Assembly: GCA_024276605.1 (NCBI GenBank)
Contig: JAJRWX010000044.1
Location: forward strand, 62,001-126,000
Length of the DNA stretch: 64,000 bases
Source: Planctomycetota bacterium
GTDB lineage: Bacteria; Planctomycetota; Phycisphaerae; UBA1845
Reading direction: 5' to 3'
The notes beneath the pieces are model-generated. The model worked only from the letters and a program-made list of their open reading frames with translations, was not told the DNA's origin and did not search any database. Each line of letters starts with the position of its first letter. Within the stretch, counting starts at the first letter, position 1. Position numbers and translations under genes: made by a program. Shown here piece after piece: positions 1 through 9,336 of this stretch.

Positions 1-523
1 TGGACCCGCCGGTATCGCTACCTAACGAAGCTGGAACCATGCGTGAAGCCACCGCCACCGCCGGTCCACCGGAAGAACCGCCGGCGACACGCTGTTGATC
101 CCAAGGGTTTCGTGTGCCGCCGTGCGTGGAAAATTCGGTGCTGCTGCCCATAGCGAACTCATCAAGATTCGCCTTACCCACGATCACGGCATCTGCGTCC
201 ATTAAGCGATCGATGACGAACGCGTTGAACTGTGATACGTACGATTCGAGCATGCCAGAGCCGCAAGTCGTGCGCATGAACTTGGTGCAGATATTATCTT
301 TCACGACAATGGGAACACCGGCTAACTTGCCTAACGGCTGCCCGTTGTCTCGTTTATGGTCCATGCGTGACGCATCAGCGAGGGCGCGTTCTTCGTCGAA
401 ATCCACTATGGCGTTCACCGCACCATCTCGGCTCCGGATTCGCTTAATACAATCACCCACCACGTCAACGGCGTGGGATGATCCACTACGAACGAGCGTG
501 GCTGTATCCATCACATCACCCAT
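1..523 (-). CDS. gatA: Glutamyl-tRNA(Gln)/aspartyl-tRNA(Asn) amidotransferase subunit A, N-terminal part (cut by window edge)
   Basis: GatA is the amidase subunit of GatCAB, which releases ammonia from glutamine and converts Glu-tRNA(Gln) or Asp-tRNA(Asn) to the amide form in the cytoplasm. About 174 N-terminal residues are present; the family is usually near 480-490, so the rest lies before position 1. Reading from ATG at 523, the amidase signature is visible: KDN carries the catalytic Lys, VAGGSSGG the cis-Ser, and SDTGGS the nucleophilic Ser near the edge. The ATG lies 12 bp after the gatC stop, fitting a gatC-gatA operon. Its ribosome site is weak, so translation may be coupled to gatC. 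Identity is secure; only completeness is unknown. Confidence 0.95.
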   Translation of the reverse strand, partial: MGDVMDTATLVRSGSSHAVDVVGDCIKRIRSRDGAVNAIVDFDEERALADASRMDHKRDNGQPLGKLAGVPIVVKDNICTKFMRTTCGSGMLESYVSQFNAFVIDRLMDADAVIVGKANLDEFAMGSSTEFSTHGGTRNPWDQQRVAGGSSGGPAVAVASRMVPASLGSDTGGS

Positions 524-535
524 GACTATCGCTCG

Positions 536-841
536 CTACGCACTTTCCTGATCCAGCACCTTTGGGACGGCAAAATAACCGCGTTGGGCCTGCGGCGCGT
601 TCGCCAGCGCTTGTTCGGAAGTCAACGATGGACGGGCCACATCCTCGCGAAGCACATTCGTGACCGGCAGTCCATGCGTTAGTGGTTCAACATTTTCTAT
701 ATTGACTTCGTTTAATAAATCAACGTAATCAATCATTCGCGCCAACTGATCCACATAACGCTGTACTTCGTCTTCGCCTACGTGCAGTCGAGCTAGCGTT
801 GCAACCCGGCGCACCATGTCAGCGTCTATTGAATTAGCCAT
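536..841 (-). CDS. gatC: Glutamyl-tRNA(Gln)/aspartyl-tRNA(Asn) amidotransferase subunit C
   Basis: GatC is the small subunit that stabilises the GatA-GatB complex. The 101-residue product has the family's normal size and pattern: an N-terminal helix with VRRVATLARLHV, a middle LNEVNIENVEPLTHG stretch, then LREDVARPSLTSEQAL, and a C-terminal GYFAVPKVL that normally packs on GatA. The start at 841 is preceded by a good GAGGTGG ribosome site 7 bp upstream. It is the first gene of a gatC-gatA pair running off the left edge. No gatB is visible here. Confidence 0.95.
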   Translation of the reverse strand: MANSIDADMVRRVATLARLHVGEDEVQRYVDQLARMIDYVDLLNEVNIENVEPLTHGLPVTNVLREDVARPSLTSEQALANAPQAQRGYFAVPKVLDQESA

Positions 842-894
842 ACGTTACCCACCTCATATACGATCATTCGGTTTGAGCTTATGGTCGCGCGAGA

Positions 895-1269
895 TCATAG
901 CTTACGCTTGGCGGCACCGATAGCCAAACATAACCATCCGAGCATCATCAGTAATCCCCCCATCGGCGTGACAGGCCCAAGCCAGCGCCAACCGGCTAGA
1001 CTCAAGCCGTACAAACTACCGGAGAAAAACAAGATCCCAATCAACATGAACCACGCCGACGCGATGACCATCTTCGTAGGCTGAATCGACAAAAACCACG
1101 CAATCCCCAACAAGGCTAACGCATGATACATCTGATAGCGCACTCCTACTTCAAATGTCACCAGTGCGGAGTCGGCGATGCGACCCTTGAGGCCATGCGC
1201 CCCAAACGCCCCTAACCCCACCGCTAACATGCCATTCATAGAAGCGACAATAACCCATCGTCGGGACAT
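895..1269 (-). CDS. DUF423 family small membrane protein
   Basis: A 124-residue hydrophobic protein with about four membrane helices. The N-terminal GAFGAHGLKGR and central RYQMYHALALL are the signature of the DUF423 (YgdD-like) family, whose function is unknown. The C-terminal half has PMGGLLMMLGWLCLAIGA followed by a basic tail. It lies 21 bp downstream of the fxsA-like gene on the same strand and 54 bp upstream of gatC, so the four minus-strand genes could be one transcript. The family assignment is solid; the role is not known. Confidence 0.88.
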   Translation of the reverse strand: MSRRWVIVASMNGMLAVGLGAFGAHGLKGRIADSALVTFEVGVRYQMYHALALLGIAWFLSIQPTKMVIASAWFMLIGILFFSGSLYGLSLAGWRWLGPVTPMGGLLMMLGWLCLAIGAAKRKL

Positions 1270-1290
1270 ATTAAATCTCCAGCAATATCG

Positions 1291-1764
1291 CTAGGGCAAA
1301 GACGTCGTCGAATCGTTCGCATCACGACTCGTTCCTTCCACATCCACAAATATATCGTCGTTCATACCGTCATGACCCGCATCTGCATCGTATCTCATCG
1401 TTACTATGCGATCGGAAAAAAAGCGATGCAAGCGACGCTTCACGATCGAACGGATGTACGGTACGAGTAGCGCAAAGCCGCAAAGGTCGGTGAGCACTCC
1501 CGGTGTCACGAGTACAACGCCGGCGACGAAGATCAGCAACGCATCCACGATAGCATCAGCCGGTACATGCCCTTCGGCCATCTCACGTTGCAACGTAGAC
1601 AAAGCACGCATTCCCTCCCGGCGCGCCAGCCAAGCACCTACTATACCGGTCACAATGACCAATGCCAGGGTTGCACTCCACGAAAAAGCATCCGCTAGGC
1701 GCAGTAGGATAGCCAGTTCAACAAAAGGAACGATCGTCAGCAGTAGTAGAAGTTGTAAGAACAT
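1291..1764 (-). CDS. fxsA: FxsA family membrane protein
   Basis: A 157-residue inner-membrane protein. It begins with a hydrophobic helix (LLLLLTIVPFVELAILL), then has the family's GxxxARREGMRAL loop, the GHVPADAIVDALLI segment, and the conserved VVLVTPGVLTDLCGFALLVPYIR helix pair. A basic, acidic-ended tail follows. FxsA of E. coli is a cytoplasmic-membrane protein whose overexpression relieves exclusion of phage T7 by the F plasmid; its normal role is unclear. It is the first gene of the 895-1764 pair and starts 136 bp from the end of the upstream methyltransferase. Confidence 0.88.
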   Translation of the reverse strand: MFLQLLLLLTIVPFVELAILLRLADAFSWSATLALVIVTGIVGAWLARREGMRALSTLQREMAEGHVPADAIVDALLIFVAGVVLVTPGVLTDLCGFALLVPYIRSIVKRRLHRFFSDRIVTMRYDADAGHDGMNDDIFVDVEGTSRDANDSTTSLP

Positions 1765-1899
1765 CCTATATCGTATTCTTGCTAATTATGTCGCGGCGTT
1801 TTACGAAACCATCACCTATCACCCAAGTCTTAGTATGATAGCTCTGGATTGTCCATCTTACGCGAAGAAATCGCATCACGCTTGCGCGATGTGACAATT

Positions 1900-2859
1900 T
1901 TAGGGTTTGACCAACTCGTAAACGTAGTAGGAAACGAAACAATCACCAAGCCAGGGAATCGTGCGAAGCAGTGCACCCAACCTTCGCAATACGGCTCCAC
2001 GAAAGCCATGCACTTCACAACGCAATACTTTCAAACCAGCCTGATTCACGCTCAGCTCGAATGAGCGTTTCGTGAGGCGATTAAGAAATGGCTCGAACGA
2101 CTCTACATGGTGCCATTTGTTAGGCTTTATTTGGCCGGTGCCGGGATCCATATCCCACTTTCTAGGCATGAACGTTGGATCGTCATAGATGGCGGCACAT
2201 ACGGTAAAAATCAGCTTTTGGGGTAAGCATAAATGAATCCATGGGATGGGAATCAACGATGTAAGATGATGACCGAACGGACCGCGCCACGGAGACCACC
2301 AGATCCACACGCGGCCATGATGATGTAACACACGATGCCACTGACGGCACACGGCATCAATGTCAGGTATATGTTCCAACACATCAAAGGCACATATCAG
2401 ATCGGTGGAATTATCCTCCAACGGAATGCATTTGTGATCATCGGCGTGCATAAATGTCGGTGTGGATAACGCTGTATGATTGTCCTTCGTCACATGTTGT
2501 GTGGCCTTGGCAATCGCTTCGGATGAGATGTCCACGCCGGCAACCCTTCGCCCCCCATGGCCGGCAAGCATGTGTGAGAGTTCACCCGTGCCACAGCCGA
2601 AGTCGAGGATGTCTTTACCGCGTAATTGAGTGATATCAAAATGATCAGCCAACTGTTGTTGCAACTGTTGCTGTCGCCATTGACGATAACGATCTTCGGT
2701 TCCGGTAGCGGCGATATGGTCGGATGAACACTTGGCTTCACGTTTTAGGAGCCGTCTCGAAAGCCAAAATAACAACATCGCCAACGGGCCAAGCCGTCGA
2801 CGCGGCAGTTTCCGTGACATGTCAATCGTGGAAGCGGATGCGTTCGTCATGGACTGCAT
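1900..2859 (-). CDS. Class I SAM-dependent methyltransferase (UbiE/type-11-like)
   Basis: A 319-residue predicted methyltransferase. Motif I is ILDFGCGTGELSHML, followed by the acidic end of beta 2 in VAGVDIS, and post-motif FDVLEHIPD is typical of Methyltransf_11/UbiE-like enzymes. The first 60 or so residues are basic and contain a short hydrophobic stretch (LAMLLFWLSRRLL), so membrane association is possible. The gene is divergent from the transglutaminase-like gene at 3146 and next to polysaccharide genes, so a glycan or lipid substrate is plausible but not shown. Starts at 2850 or 2820 are also possible. Confidence 0.8.
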   Translation of the reverse strand: MQSMTNASASTIDMSRKLPRRRLGPLAMLLFWLSRRLLKREAKCSSDHIAATGTEDRYRQWRQQQLQQQLADHFDITQLRGKDILDFGCGTGELSHMLAGHGGRRVAGVDISSEAIAKATQHVTKDNHTALSTPTFMHADDHKCIPLEDNSTDLICAFDVLEHIPDIDAVCRQWHRVLHHHGRVWIWWSPWRGPFGHHLTSLIPIPWIHLCLPQKLIFTVCAAIYDDPTFMPRKWDMDPGTGQIKPNKWHHVESFEPFLNRLTKRSFELSVNQAGLKVLRCEVHGFRGAVLRRLGALLRTIPWLGDCFVSYYVYELVKP

Positions 2860-3145
2860 ATCATGACACCCTGTCTGACATCTACCTCGCTACACAAATA
2901 GAACGTCGCCACTGATCGCTCTAAACAACTGCAGGCGCAGCGTTAGCGTAGGTAATTACTACAATCGATACGCGCCATAATATCGGTCGTTTACAAGGCC
3001 AAGTTGACCCAGGCTCGACGATAAGTTCCTGCACCGCAAACAACGTCCGGAATCGTAGATTTTTTATTGTAGTAAGCCGGCTGTAACTGGGTCCGAAAGT
3101 AATCGATAAGCAACCGGATAGATCGCTTTTTTGAGATGATCCTGT

Positions 3146-4042
3146 ATGCAGAAAAAAAGACGTCAAATTCTCACGGTATCACTTCTGGGCGTCTGTGCGG
3201 TAGGGCTGCTTTCCAGTGTGGCCGTTTATGTATCTTATCGGGCTGATCGAACGATCCTCCATGACGTAACCTCGAGTTTGATTGAAGGTATTGATGAACC
3301 ATCGGAGCGGGTGTTGGCGCTGCTACACTGGGTGTATGACCTGGATGGTTCTTCTCTTAATCCCGCTTACTATCTGGTGCGACCATTACGAGCGACACCG
3401 GTACAAGTGCTTGAATTCGGCGGTGATTGTGCGGATAAATCGCGCCTTCTCTATGCACTACTGAGTGAGATTGATATTTCGTCTTCCATGGCTATGTGTG
3501 TGGATGAAACCACCGGGCAACCCACACACACGCTAGTGGAGGCGCGCATAGGTGAAGATGCCTACATGTTGGTTGACCCATCTTATAATCTATTCTTCCC
3601 TGACGGCGTAGGTGGGTATTATGACATCATGGATTTACGGCGTAATCCAGAGATCGTACCACAACGCATCAACGCGTTACTGGCACAAAACCCAGGCTCT
3701 ACAGAACGTGACAGATTCTATTTGTCTGCATCCACAACTTATCATACGACCAGCACGATTAACTGGCATAGAAATTACCTCACCAAATTCGCCTTCACTC
3801 TTGCACACACCGTTTTTGGTGAAAACGTGTACCGCGTGCGTCGTCCCTACTTGTTGGAACGCCCCAAACTTGCCGTGCTAACGCTATGGTTGTTTGTGAG
3901 CGTCATAGCCGGGATGGCGGTGCTGATCGTAAGGAGATGGCCATATCCCAGAAAGCCCACGGGAATAGCATTAGGAACAACCGCAAAGGGCAAGGCTACT
4001 TCCACCGCCAATAAGACCTCAACCACACCAATCACTGCTTGA
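3146..4042 (+). CDS. Membrane-anchored transglutaminase-like protein of the polysaccharide locus
   Basis: A 298-residue protein with an N-terminal membrane helix (LTVSLLGVCAVGLLSSVAVY) and a second near residues 235-255. The region between carries a transglutaminase/cysteine-protease-like triad: Cys in GGDCADKSRLL, His in PTHTLVEA and Asp in VDPSYN. The fold therefore probably faces the periplasm. It precedes a ligase/polymerase and a GT4 gene on the same strand, which suggests processing or attachment of exported polysaccharide or protein; this is inference. The repeated GTCCGAAA motif lies 55 bp upstream of the start. The family call is supported; the substrate is unknown. Confidence 0.72.
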   Translation: MQKKRRQILTVSLLGVCAVGLLSSVAVYVSYRADRTILHDVTSSLIEGIDEPSERVLALLHWVYDLDGSSLNPAYYLVRPLRATPVQVLEFGGDCADKSRLLYALLSEIDISSSMAMCVDETTGQPTHTLVEARIGEDAYMLVDPSYNLFFPDGVGGYYDIMDLRRNPEIVPQRINALLAQNPGSTERDRFYLSASTTYHTTSTINWHRNYLTKFAFTLAHTVFGENVYRVRRPYLLERPKLAVLTLWLFVSVIAGMAVLIVRRWPYPRKPTGIALGTTAKGKATSTANKTSTTPITA

Positions 4043-4238
4043 TCCTCTGGTTGAGCATAATATGACATCGCTTCACGTTTTTTCCCTTTCGACAACATTC
4101 TCTATCCCCCCCACATTGGACCTTGAGTTGCCGGTCGGAAAGTCCGAAAAGACTCGATAGGTGCGTCCGAAAACTGGACGCCTCAGTTGAGTTGTGCGCT
4201 ACCAGCGCATTCATGTGCAACTGTTATTGGACTAGCGT

Positions 4239-5597
4239 ATGTGGCCCCTGAGAACAATAGCATACTTTTCCTTGTTTTGGGTTGGGTGCTTGGCTGCGCT
4301 GTTTAATCCGATCTGGGGGGTTGTCAACTATATGGCGGCGTATCAGTCTAACCCACCTGTCACCTGGTGGGGGAAGCCGTTGTCTCAGCTTGGTATGCGT
4401 TTCTCGATGTTGGCGGCGGGGTTTACGCTCATTGGACTGTTGACGGGTCGACGTAAAGTTCCCCTGGTCAGGCCGGCTCTGTCGTTCTGGGAAATGTGCG
4501 CGATCAGTTTGGTCCTCGTGGCGATTCTCAACACCATGCTTGGCACTGGATTCGGTCCTTCTGCTCGAGGCGCGTTCGACAAATTTTGGAAGCTTCAAAT
4601 ATTCGTATTGATTCTTGCCCGCCTGGCTACCACACGTGTCAACTTAAATTTGGTCTTGTGGACCTTGGTGCTGGGTAGTTTACAGATGGGTTATGACGCT
4701 TATACGGCACCGGTTTCTGCGTTTTGGAAAGGACGACTTACTTCTTTCGGCGGTTCCGACATCAATACTTCGTCCACAGCGGCTGCCCACCTGACGGCTA
4801 TGCTCCCGATTATTGGCGTGGTGTATATGTGTACACGATCCTGGTTGTGGAAAATAGCCGCACTGGCTTCGGGTGCCTTTACCGTCAACGCAATCGTACT
4901 ATGTAGAACGCGATCGGCTTTTGTGGGTATCGTGTGTGGTGCATTGGTTGCGATCATTATGGCGCCACGTGCTAGACGGTTTCGCATTCATGCGATGTTG
5001 ATCATCGGCGGTCTTTTGGCGCTCACACTGACGGATAGTCACTATTGGGAGCGTATTAATACGTTAACGCAGCAGCAAACATTTGAGGAGGATTATGCTG
5101 CGGTTTCTCGTTTTGATATCTGGCTGGCTTCAGTTGATATTCTGAGCGATTACCCACTGGGTGTAGGTCTTGGCAACTTTACGCACGTGATTGGCCAGTA
5201 TGATCCACGTTACGCCAATCGATCCCCCCACAACACCATGATCTTATGTTTTGTAGAACTGGGCATTGTTGGCGGTATTATTTTTCTGATACTTATTGCG
5301 GAATCATTCAGGTTGATTCTTCGTTGCTACCGCATGGCGTCGCAAATCGAAGAAGACATAAAAACGAAACTACTTATCTATGGTATGCTTGTTTCTTTGG
5401 TGAGTTATTTCATAGCAGGACTTGGTACTGAACGATTTTCATGCGAATCCTTTTGGTGGATTCTCGTATTACCCCTTTGTATGCATCGCACGATTATGCG
5501 TGAAGTGACTGCCGAAGCTGAAATGCCGGCTTTAGCGCTACAACAGGCGGACCCATGGGAACCGGCATACCCACCTGCGTGGCAACATGGATACTGA
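4239..5597 (+). CDS. O-antigen ligase/polymerase family membrane protein
   Basis: A 452-residue polytopic protein with about ten membrane segments. The signature is the large periplasmic loop rich in polar residues (HYWERINTLTQQQTFEEDY...), then GVGLGNFTHV and SPHNTMILCFVELGIVG, matching the Wzy_C/WaaL domain whose loop His is important. It resembles ligases associated with exosortase/PEP-CTERM polysaccharide loci, though no exosortase is in the window. It would join exported glycan units or attach them to an acceptor. The end overlaps the next glycosyltransferase gene by 11 bp, indicating translational coupling. Confidence 0.82.
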   Translation: MWPLRTIAYFSLFWVGCLAALFNPIWGVVNYMAAYQSNPPVTWWGKPLSQLGMRFSMLAAGFTLIGLLTGRRKVPLVRPALSFWEMCAISLVLVAILNTMLGTGFGPSARGAFDKFWKLQIFVLILARLATTRVNLNLVLWTLVLGSLQMGYDAYTAPVSAFWKGRLTSFGGSDINTSSTAAAHLTAMLPIIGVVYMCTRSWLWKIAALASGAFTVNAIVLCRTRSAFVGIVCGALVAIIMAPRARRFRIHAMLIIGGLLALTLTDSHYWERINTLTQQQTFEEDYAAVSRFDIWLASVDILSDYPLGVGLGNFTHVIGQYDPRYANRSPHNTMILCFVELGIVGGIIFLILIAESFRLILRCYRMASQIEEDIKTKLLIYGMLVSLVSYFIAGLGTERFSCESFWWILVLPLCMHRTIMREVTAEAEMPALALQQADPWEPAYPPAWQHGY

Positions 5598-6831
5598 TTT
5601 GCAGACAGAGATCATTCATGTGGTCCATAGCCTGGCGGGTGGCGGCACAGAGCGCTCCGTAGTGACTCTGCTGTCGCGCTTGCACATGCCTCTTGTCAGT
5701 CAAAGGGTGATCACGCTGCGTAACGCTGGTCGTTTAGTTGCCTCGTTGCCCGACCATATTAGTTGCCGAGCGCTGGGAAAAACAGGCCGGTCTCGATCCG
5801 CATTTATTTCGTTAGCTCGTCTTACCCACTGCAGTCACACGTTGATCCATGCGCGCAATACTTGCTGCTGGACTGATGCGACATTGGCAGCGATATTGAA
5901 ACCTGATGTTACCTTAGTGCTTGGTTTTCACGGTTTAGAGATACAAGGCTTGCTGCCGATGCGTCATCGATGGATAGCACGCCTAGCCCACTATATCGGC
6001 GGTAGATTCATCAGTGTATCCGAATCCGGGAGGGCGATGCTTCACCATCAAGCAGGTATCCCGCATGAGCGAATAGAGGTTATTCATACCGGTATTGATC
6101 GGAAAAAGTTTACTCATCCACATGTCGAATTACGCCACAAAGCGCGCATTCGACTGGGTATAACAGCCGATACGATCGCTATTGGGTGTGTCGGATCTCT
6201 CACCGCCATCAAAAATCATGAACAACTTCTGCGTGCCTTTGCAGCATGTCGCCATTCAGGCCGGGAAGCAGTCCTGGTGCTCATCGGCGAAGGTCAGCAT
6301 CGAACAAAGCTGCACCGTCTGGCTGATCAGCTCGGTGTTGAAAAGCACGTACGATTACTTGGTCAATGCCCAGAGGTGGCACCTCTTCTCACAGCACTTG
6401 ATATATACGTTTGTTGCAGCCATTCGGAAGGCATCAGCAATGCCATGCTCGAAGCCATGGCCTGCGGACTGCCTATCATTACCAATGATGTGGGCGATCA
6501 TCGCCTCGTAGTTCGACATGCCGTAGACGGCATGGTCCTGGATGAGGCCACAGTTGACTCTCTTGTTGTCGCGTTGATAAAGCTTGCCGACAGCCATGCC
6601 CTACGCGGCGTGATGGGAGCATCGGCATGTGAGCGAGTCAAACGCTTTGATGTTAGCCGTATGGTGGCCGAATACGAAGCTTACTACCACAAATGCTTGT
6701 TTCCATCAGGTGCAACTGTCGTTACGAAATCCTCCCATGCCCCCATTCTCTCTGGTGGACCGTTCGTCCACCCGAATGCCACCCGTGATGTGCATCATGC
6801 GGTAACGTCCGGTAATGACAGGGAATCGTAA
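5587..6831 (+). CDS. Glycosyltransferase family 4, exopolysaccharide-associated
   Basis: A 414-residue GT-B transferase. The N-terminal VVHSLAGGGTERSVVTLLSRL is the acceptor-domain start typical of the exosortase-associated sugar transferases. The C-terminal domain has IGCVGSLTAIKNHEQLL, LIGEGQHRTKL, the HSEGISNAMLEAMACGLPII E-x7-E region, and NDVGDH. The start overlaps the ligase gene by 11 bp. The last 40 residues are low-complexity and may be a loose extension. It would add a sugar from a nucleotide donor to the growing lipid-linked repeat unit at the cytoplasmic face. Donor specificity cannot be read from sequence. Confidence 0.88.
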   Translation: MDTDLQTEIIHVVHSLAGGGTERSVVTLLSRLHMPLVSQRVITLRNAGRLVASLPDHISCRALGKTGRSRSAFISLARLTHCSHTLIHARNTCCWTDATLAAILKPDVTLVLGFHGLEIQGLLPMRHRWIARLAHYIGGRFISVSESGRAMLHHQAGIPHERIEVIHTGIDRKKFTHPHVELRHKARIRLGITADTIAIGCVGSLTAIKNHEQLLRAFAACRHSGREAVLVLIGEGQHRTKLHRLADQLGVEKHVRLLGQCPEVAPLLTALDIYVCCSHSEGISNAMLEAMACGLPIITNDVGDHRLVVRHAVDGMVLDEATVDSLVVALIKLADSHALRGVMGASACERVKRFDVSRMVAEYEAYYHKCLFPSGATVVTKSSHAPILSGGPFVHPNATRDVHHAVTSGNDRES

Positions 6832-7075
6832 ATGTGAGCAAATGCCGGGCTACATTATCAGAAGTTTGTCCTCAAGGGTTGTTGTGGCGCGTCCGAAAAA
6901 ATACTGCTATGTTTGAACGTAGGAGACCATGTAGTCTGTGGGAACCGGCGCACCACCGGAGCTAGCTCTATTGTTGTGAGTCGGCCAAAGACTCGTGTAA
7001 TCCCGACGTTGCTCGTGAAGAGGACGCTATACAAAACGCGAACATGCTATAACGGCATCACGGAGTGTACGTACA

Positions 7076-8953
7076 GTGACACGAACTCAAACTCAAATTG
7101 GACAAAGTCGCTCTAACAGCGGAACGATGGGACGTGCCGACACGATCAGCGGTGACGATGATCGCCCTTTCGCTGAAATACGAAAGAATATTCAGGACAT
7201 ACTACGCATTGTAGCCACGCATCGCTGGGCATTCTTCATACCCTTTTGCACTGTGGCGACGGCGGCGTTTTTGATGAGTCTGTATTATCCGCGCACCTAT
7301 CGAGCGACTACCGTTTTTGAACGTCGCAATGATCCGATCGTAGTCAATCTTCCCAATGCTGCCGGTACGGCATCCTTTGAATACTTTCGCAGTACCATGC
7401 AACGTGACCTCACATCGCCGGAGTATATGACCGACACGATCGATCGGATGAATCTCACGGAATCGTTCGAGAGGAATGAAGACGGCACGTTTACAACTGC
7501 CTCACTGGCTCGTCGAAGCTCACTAGCCAGGAGTCTGGGCAGTTACGTTTCCGTTTCCACCTCTTCACCAAGCCCGCATTTAGACATTATACAACTGTCA
7601 TACATTGGGCCTGATCCCCAACTAGGATGTAAGCTGCTGGATGAAGTGAAGCGTACTTACATACGCCGCACGATGATATGGATTCACGATTTCCTCAAGC
7701 AACAACGAAGCTATGTCGCAGATCAACTGGCTGAAATTAAAACTATTTTGAGCGAATCACGACGGTATGCCACCCAGATACGTATGGATCATCCTCATAT
7801 CAATCCGAGTGATCCGGGAAGCATCACGACGGGCATTTCGCAACTGGAAATGGAACGTCGCGAGCTGCAGCGAAGAAAACGCGATTACGACACATCCATG
7901 GCAGAACTTCGCCAAATCCTGGCTACGGTAGGCCCCGTGCCCAATGGACCTACGCTAACTCAGGCTGAAACACCCGAAATGTTGAATTATGTCAGTGATG
8001 AGACACTTGATTTGATTCAAGAACTCGATGACATCAACAAACATATCTCAGAATTACGCAATCAGAGAAGAATGACCGACCAACACCCTCAAGTACGAGC
8101 ACTCATAGAAACTCACCGGCGCGTAGAGGAAGAATTGGCGTTACAACGACAGCAAGATCAAACCCTGGTGACCACCAACGGTGCGATCAGCGCGGGTTAT
8201 CAGTCTCGTGCATCCAGAGCTAGTGTTCCTGCAACGCCTTGGCATGCTGAGCGTAGTCGTCTTAAAGTACAAATGTCAACGCTGAAAACGAAGCTCAAGG
8301 ACGTTGCCCTCAGTATGGAAAAAACAAACGCTTCTTTGGAAAATCTCTATGAGGCCAAACAGGGCATTTTCCAACATCAAGAAGAGATGGAAGATGCGAA
8401 TGCAGCCGTAGCCAAAGCACAGAACCGTCGCCGTGAATTGGATTCCATGCTTGCCAAGATCGACCCGGCTATGAATGCCATTGAGAGTGGTAGGTTGTTG
8501 CAGTTTTCAGAAGGCGAAGCCGCTCGTGGCAGTAGTATCCCGGTCAACCCGAAATCGACCACCATCCTGCTGCTGGCCATCCTTGCGGGCCTCACTGCAG
8601 GTAGTGTTTTTGTCGTGCTTGCCGAGATATTCGATCATGTATATCGCAGCTCAGCGCAAGTTGCGAAAAGCCTGGGGCTGCCCATTCTCGATGCCATCGA
8701 TGAAATCGTAACATCGAAAGATCGACGTCGTCGCCTGCTGAATCGTACTGTGCTCGCACCGATGATAGTTTCCGCGTTTCTATTCATTACCGGCACAGCG
8801 GGGACTATGGCGTATCTGAGTATTCAAAAACCTTGGACGTATGAAAAACTCCGTACTATTCCGCATAAAACACTACAATACTTCACGAACCATAAGCCTA
8901 CCTTGCTGAAATCCGAACAGGTAGCCATGATCGATCAGCCAAACGAACCGTAA
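7076..8953 (+). CDS. Wzz/GumC-type polysaccharide chain-length determinant (no kinase domain)
   Basis: A 625-residue polysaccharide copolymerase. Membrane helix 1 lies at about residues 51-71, followed by the PRTYRATTVFERR strand of the Wzz domain. A long coiled coil fills residues 200-470. A second helix at about 490-515 (TILLLAILAGLTAGSVFVVL) and a third near 560-585 close it. There is no Walker motif, so the tyrosine-kinase half is separate; a candidate is at 30506. The GTG start is preferred because GGAG sits 10 bp upstream; an ATG at 7127 is the alternative. It would set chain length together with Wza and the polymerase. A palindromic element begins right after the stop. Confidence 0.85.
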   Translation: MTRTQTQIGQSRSNSGTMGRADTISGDDDRPFAEIRKNIQDILRIVATHRWAFFIPFCTVATAAFLMSLYYPRTYRATTVFERRNDPIVVNLPNAAGTASFEYFRSTMQRDLTSPEYMTDTIDRMNLTESFERNEDGTFTTASLARRSSLARSLGSYVSVSTSSPSPHLDIIQLSYIGPDPQLGCKLLDEVKRTYIRRTMIWIHDFLKQQRSYVADQLAEIKTILSESRRYATQIRMDHPHINPSDPGSITTGISQLEMERRELQRRKRDYDTSMAELRQILATVGPVPNGPTLTQAETPEMLNYVSDETLDLIQELDDINKHISELRNQRRMTDQHPQVRALIETHRRVEEELALQRQQDQTLVTTNGAISAGYQSRASRASVPATPWHAERSRLKVQMSTLKTKLKDVALSMEKTNASLENLYEAKQGIFQHQEEMEDANAAVAKAQNRRRELDSMLAKIDPAMNAIESGRLLQFSEGEAARGSSIPVNPKSTTILLLAILAGLTAGSVFVVLAEIFDHVYRSSAQVAKSLGLPILDAIDEIVTSKDRRRRLLNRTVLAPMIVSAFLFITGTAGTMAYLSIQKPWTYEKLRTIPHKTLQYFTNHKPTLLKSEQVAMIDQPNEP

Positions 8954-8955
8954 CC

Positions 8956-9054
8956 AAGGCTGTTTTTGCCCGTGTCGGCTACGGAACTACACGGGTAAGG
9001 CCCGATGTGTTCCGACGTAAAGTCGGAACACATCGGGCCTTACCCATGCCACCC
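8956..9054 (+). repeat. Palindromic element A (GGTGGCATGG family), left end truncated
   Basis: The block starts AAGGCTGTTTTTGCCCGTG, identical to the interior of the element at 55780-55892, and ends CTTACCCATGCCACCC, nearly the same terminal repeat. The left terminal GGGTGGCATGGG is absent: the element begins 3 bp after the wzz stop. It contains a short inverted repeat (CCCGTGT/ACACGGG) and a long perfect hairpin at 8993-9045. It carries no gene and looks like a non-autonomous, MITE- or REP-like element. Confidence 0.75.
8993..9045. other. 24-bp perfect inverted repeat with 5-nt loop
   Basis: Arms 8993-9016 and 9022-9045 are exact reverse complements around the loop GTAAA. It lies 40 bp after the wzz stop and could stop transcription or protect the 3' end of the wzz mRNA. 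There is no T-run on either side, so it is not a standard rho-independent terminator. Confidence 0.85.
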
Positions 9055-9336
9055 AATTCTTAGCTGTGACAAAGCACTAGGCTAAGAACATAGACTCACA
9101 TTGTCTCGCTTCCGCAGGCTAACGCCGTCGGCTCTGATTGTGAGACTTCAGGCTAATCCCCATCTTGAATTACACTCATACCTGAATTGCCTCGAACCTT
9201 ATATCACTTGCTCTTTGCCAAGGTTGGACGTATATGGTAGATTCAATACTTTGCTGGAGGTGGAGGAAAACGGTTTTTGCATTAACTAAGCCAATGGATT
9301 GGCGACATCCTGCGGTACAGGGAGGTACCACCATCT
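9046..9336. other. Gene-free leader before smc
   Basis: Past the palindromic element, about 280 bp lead to smc. I see no convincing gene, RNA or strong promoter. A purine-rich GCTGGAGGTGGAGG at 9252-9265 is too far from the smc ATG to be its ribosome site; ACAGGGAGGTACC about 10-20 bp before the ATG serves that role. Confidence 0.5.

Noticed and set aside
1406-1894. Open frame of 162 codons opposite fxsA
   Set aside because: Antisense to a gene with clear FxsA motifs; composition is Ser/Thr/Arg-rich as in shadow frames.
8993-9045. Rho-independent terminator after wzz
   Set aside because: The stem is perfect but has no T-run on either strand; recorded as an inverted repeat instead.
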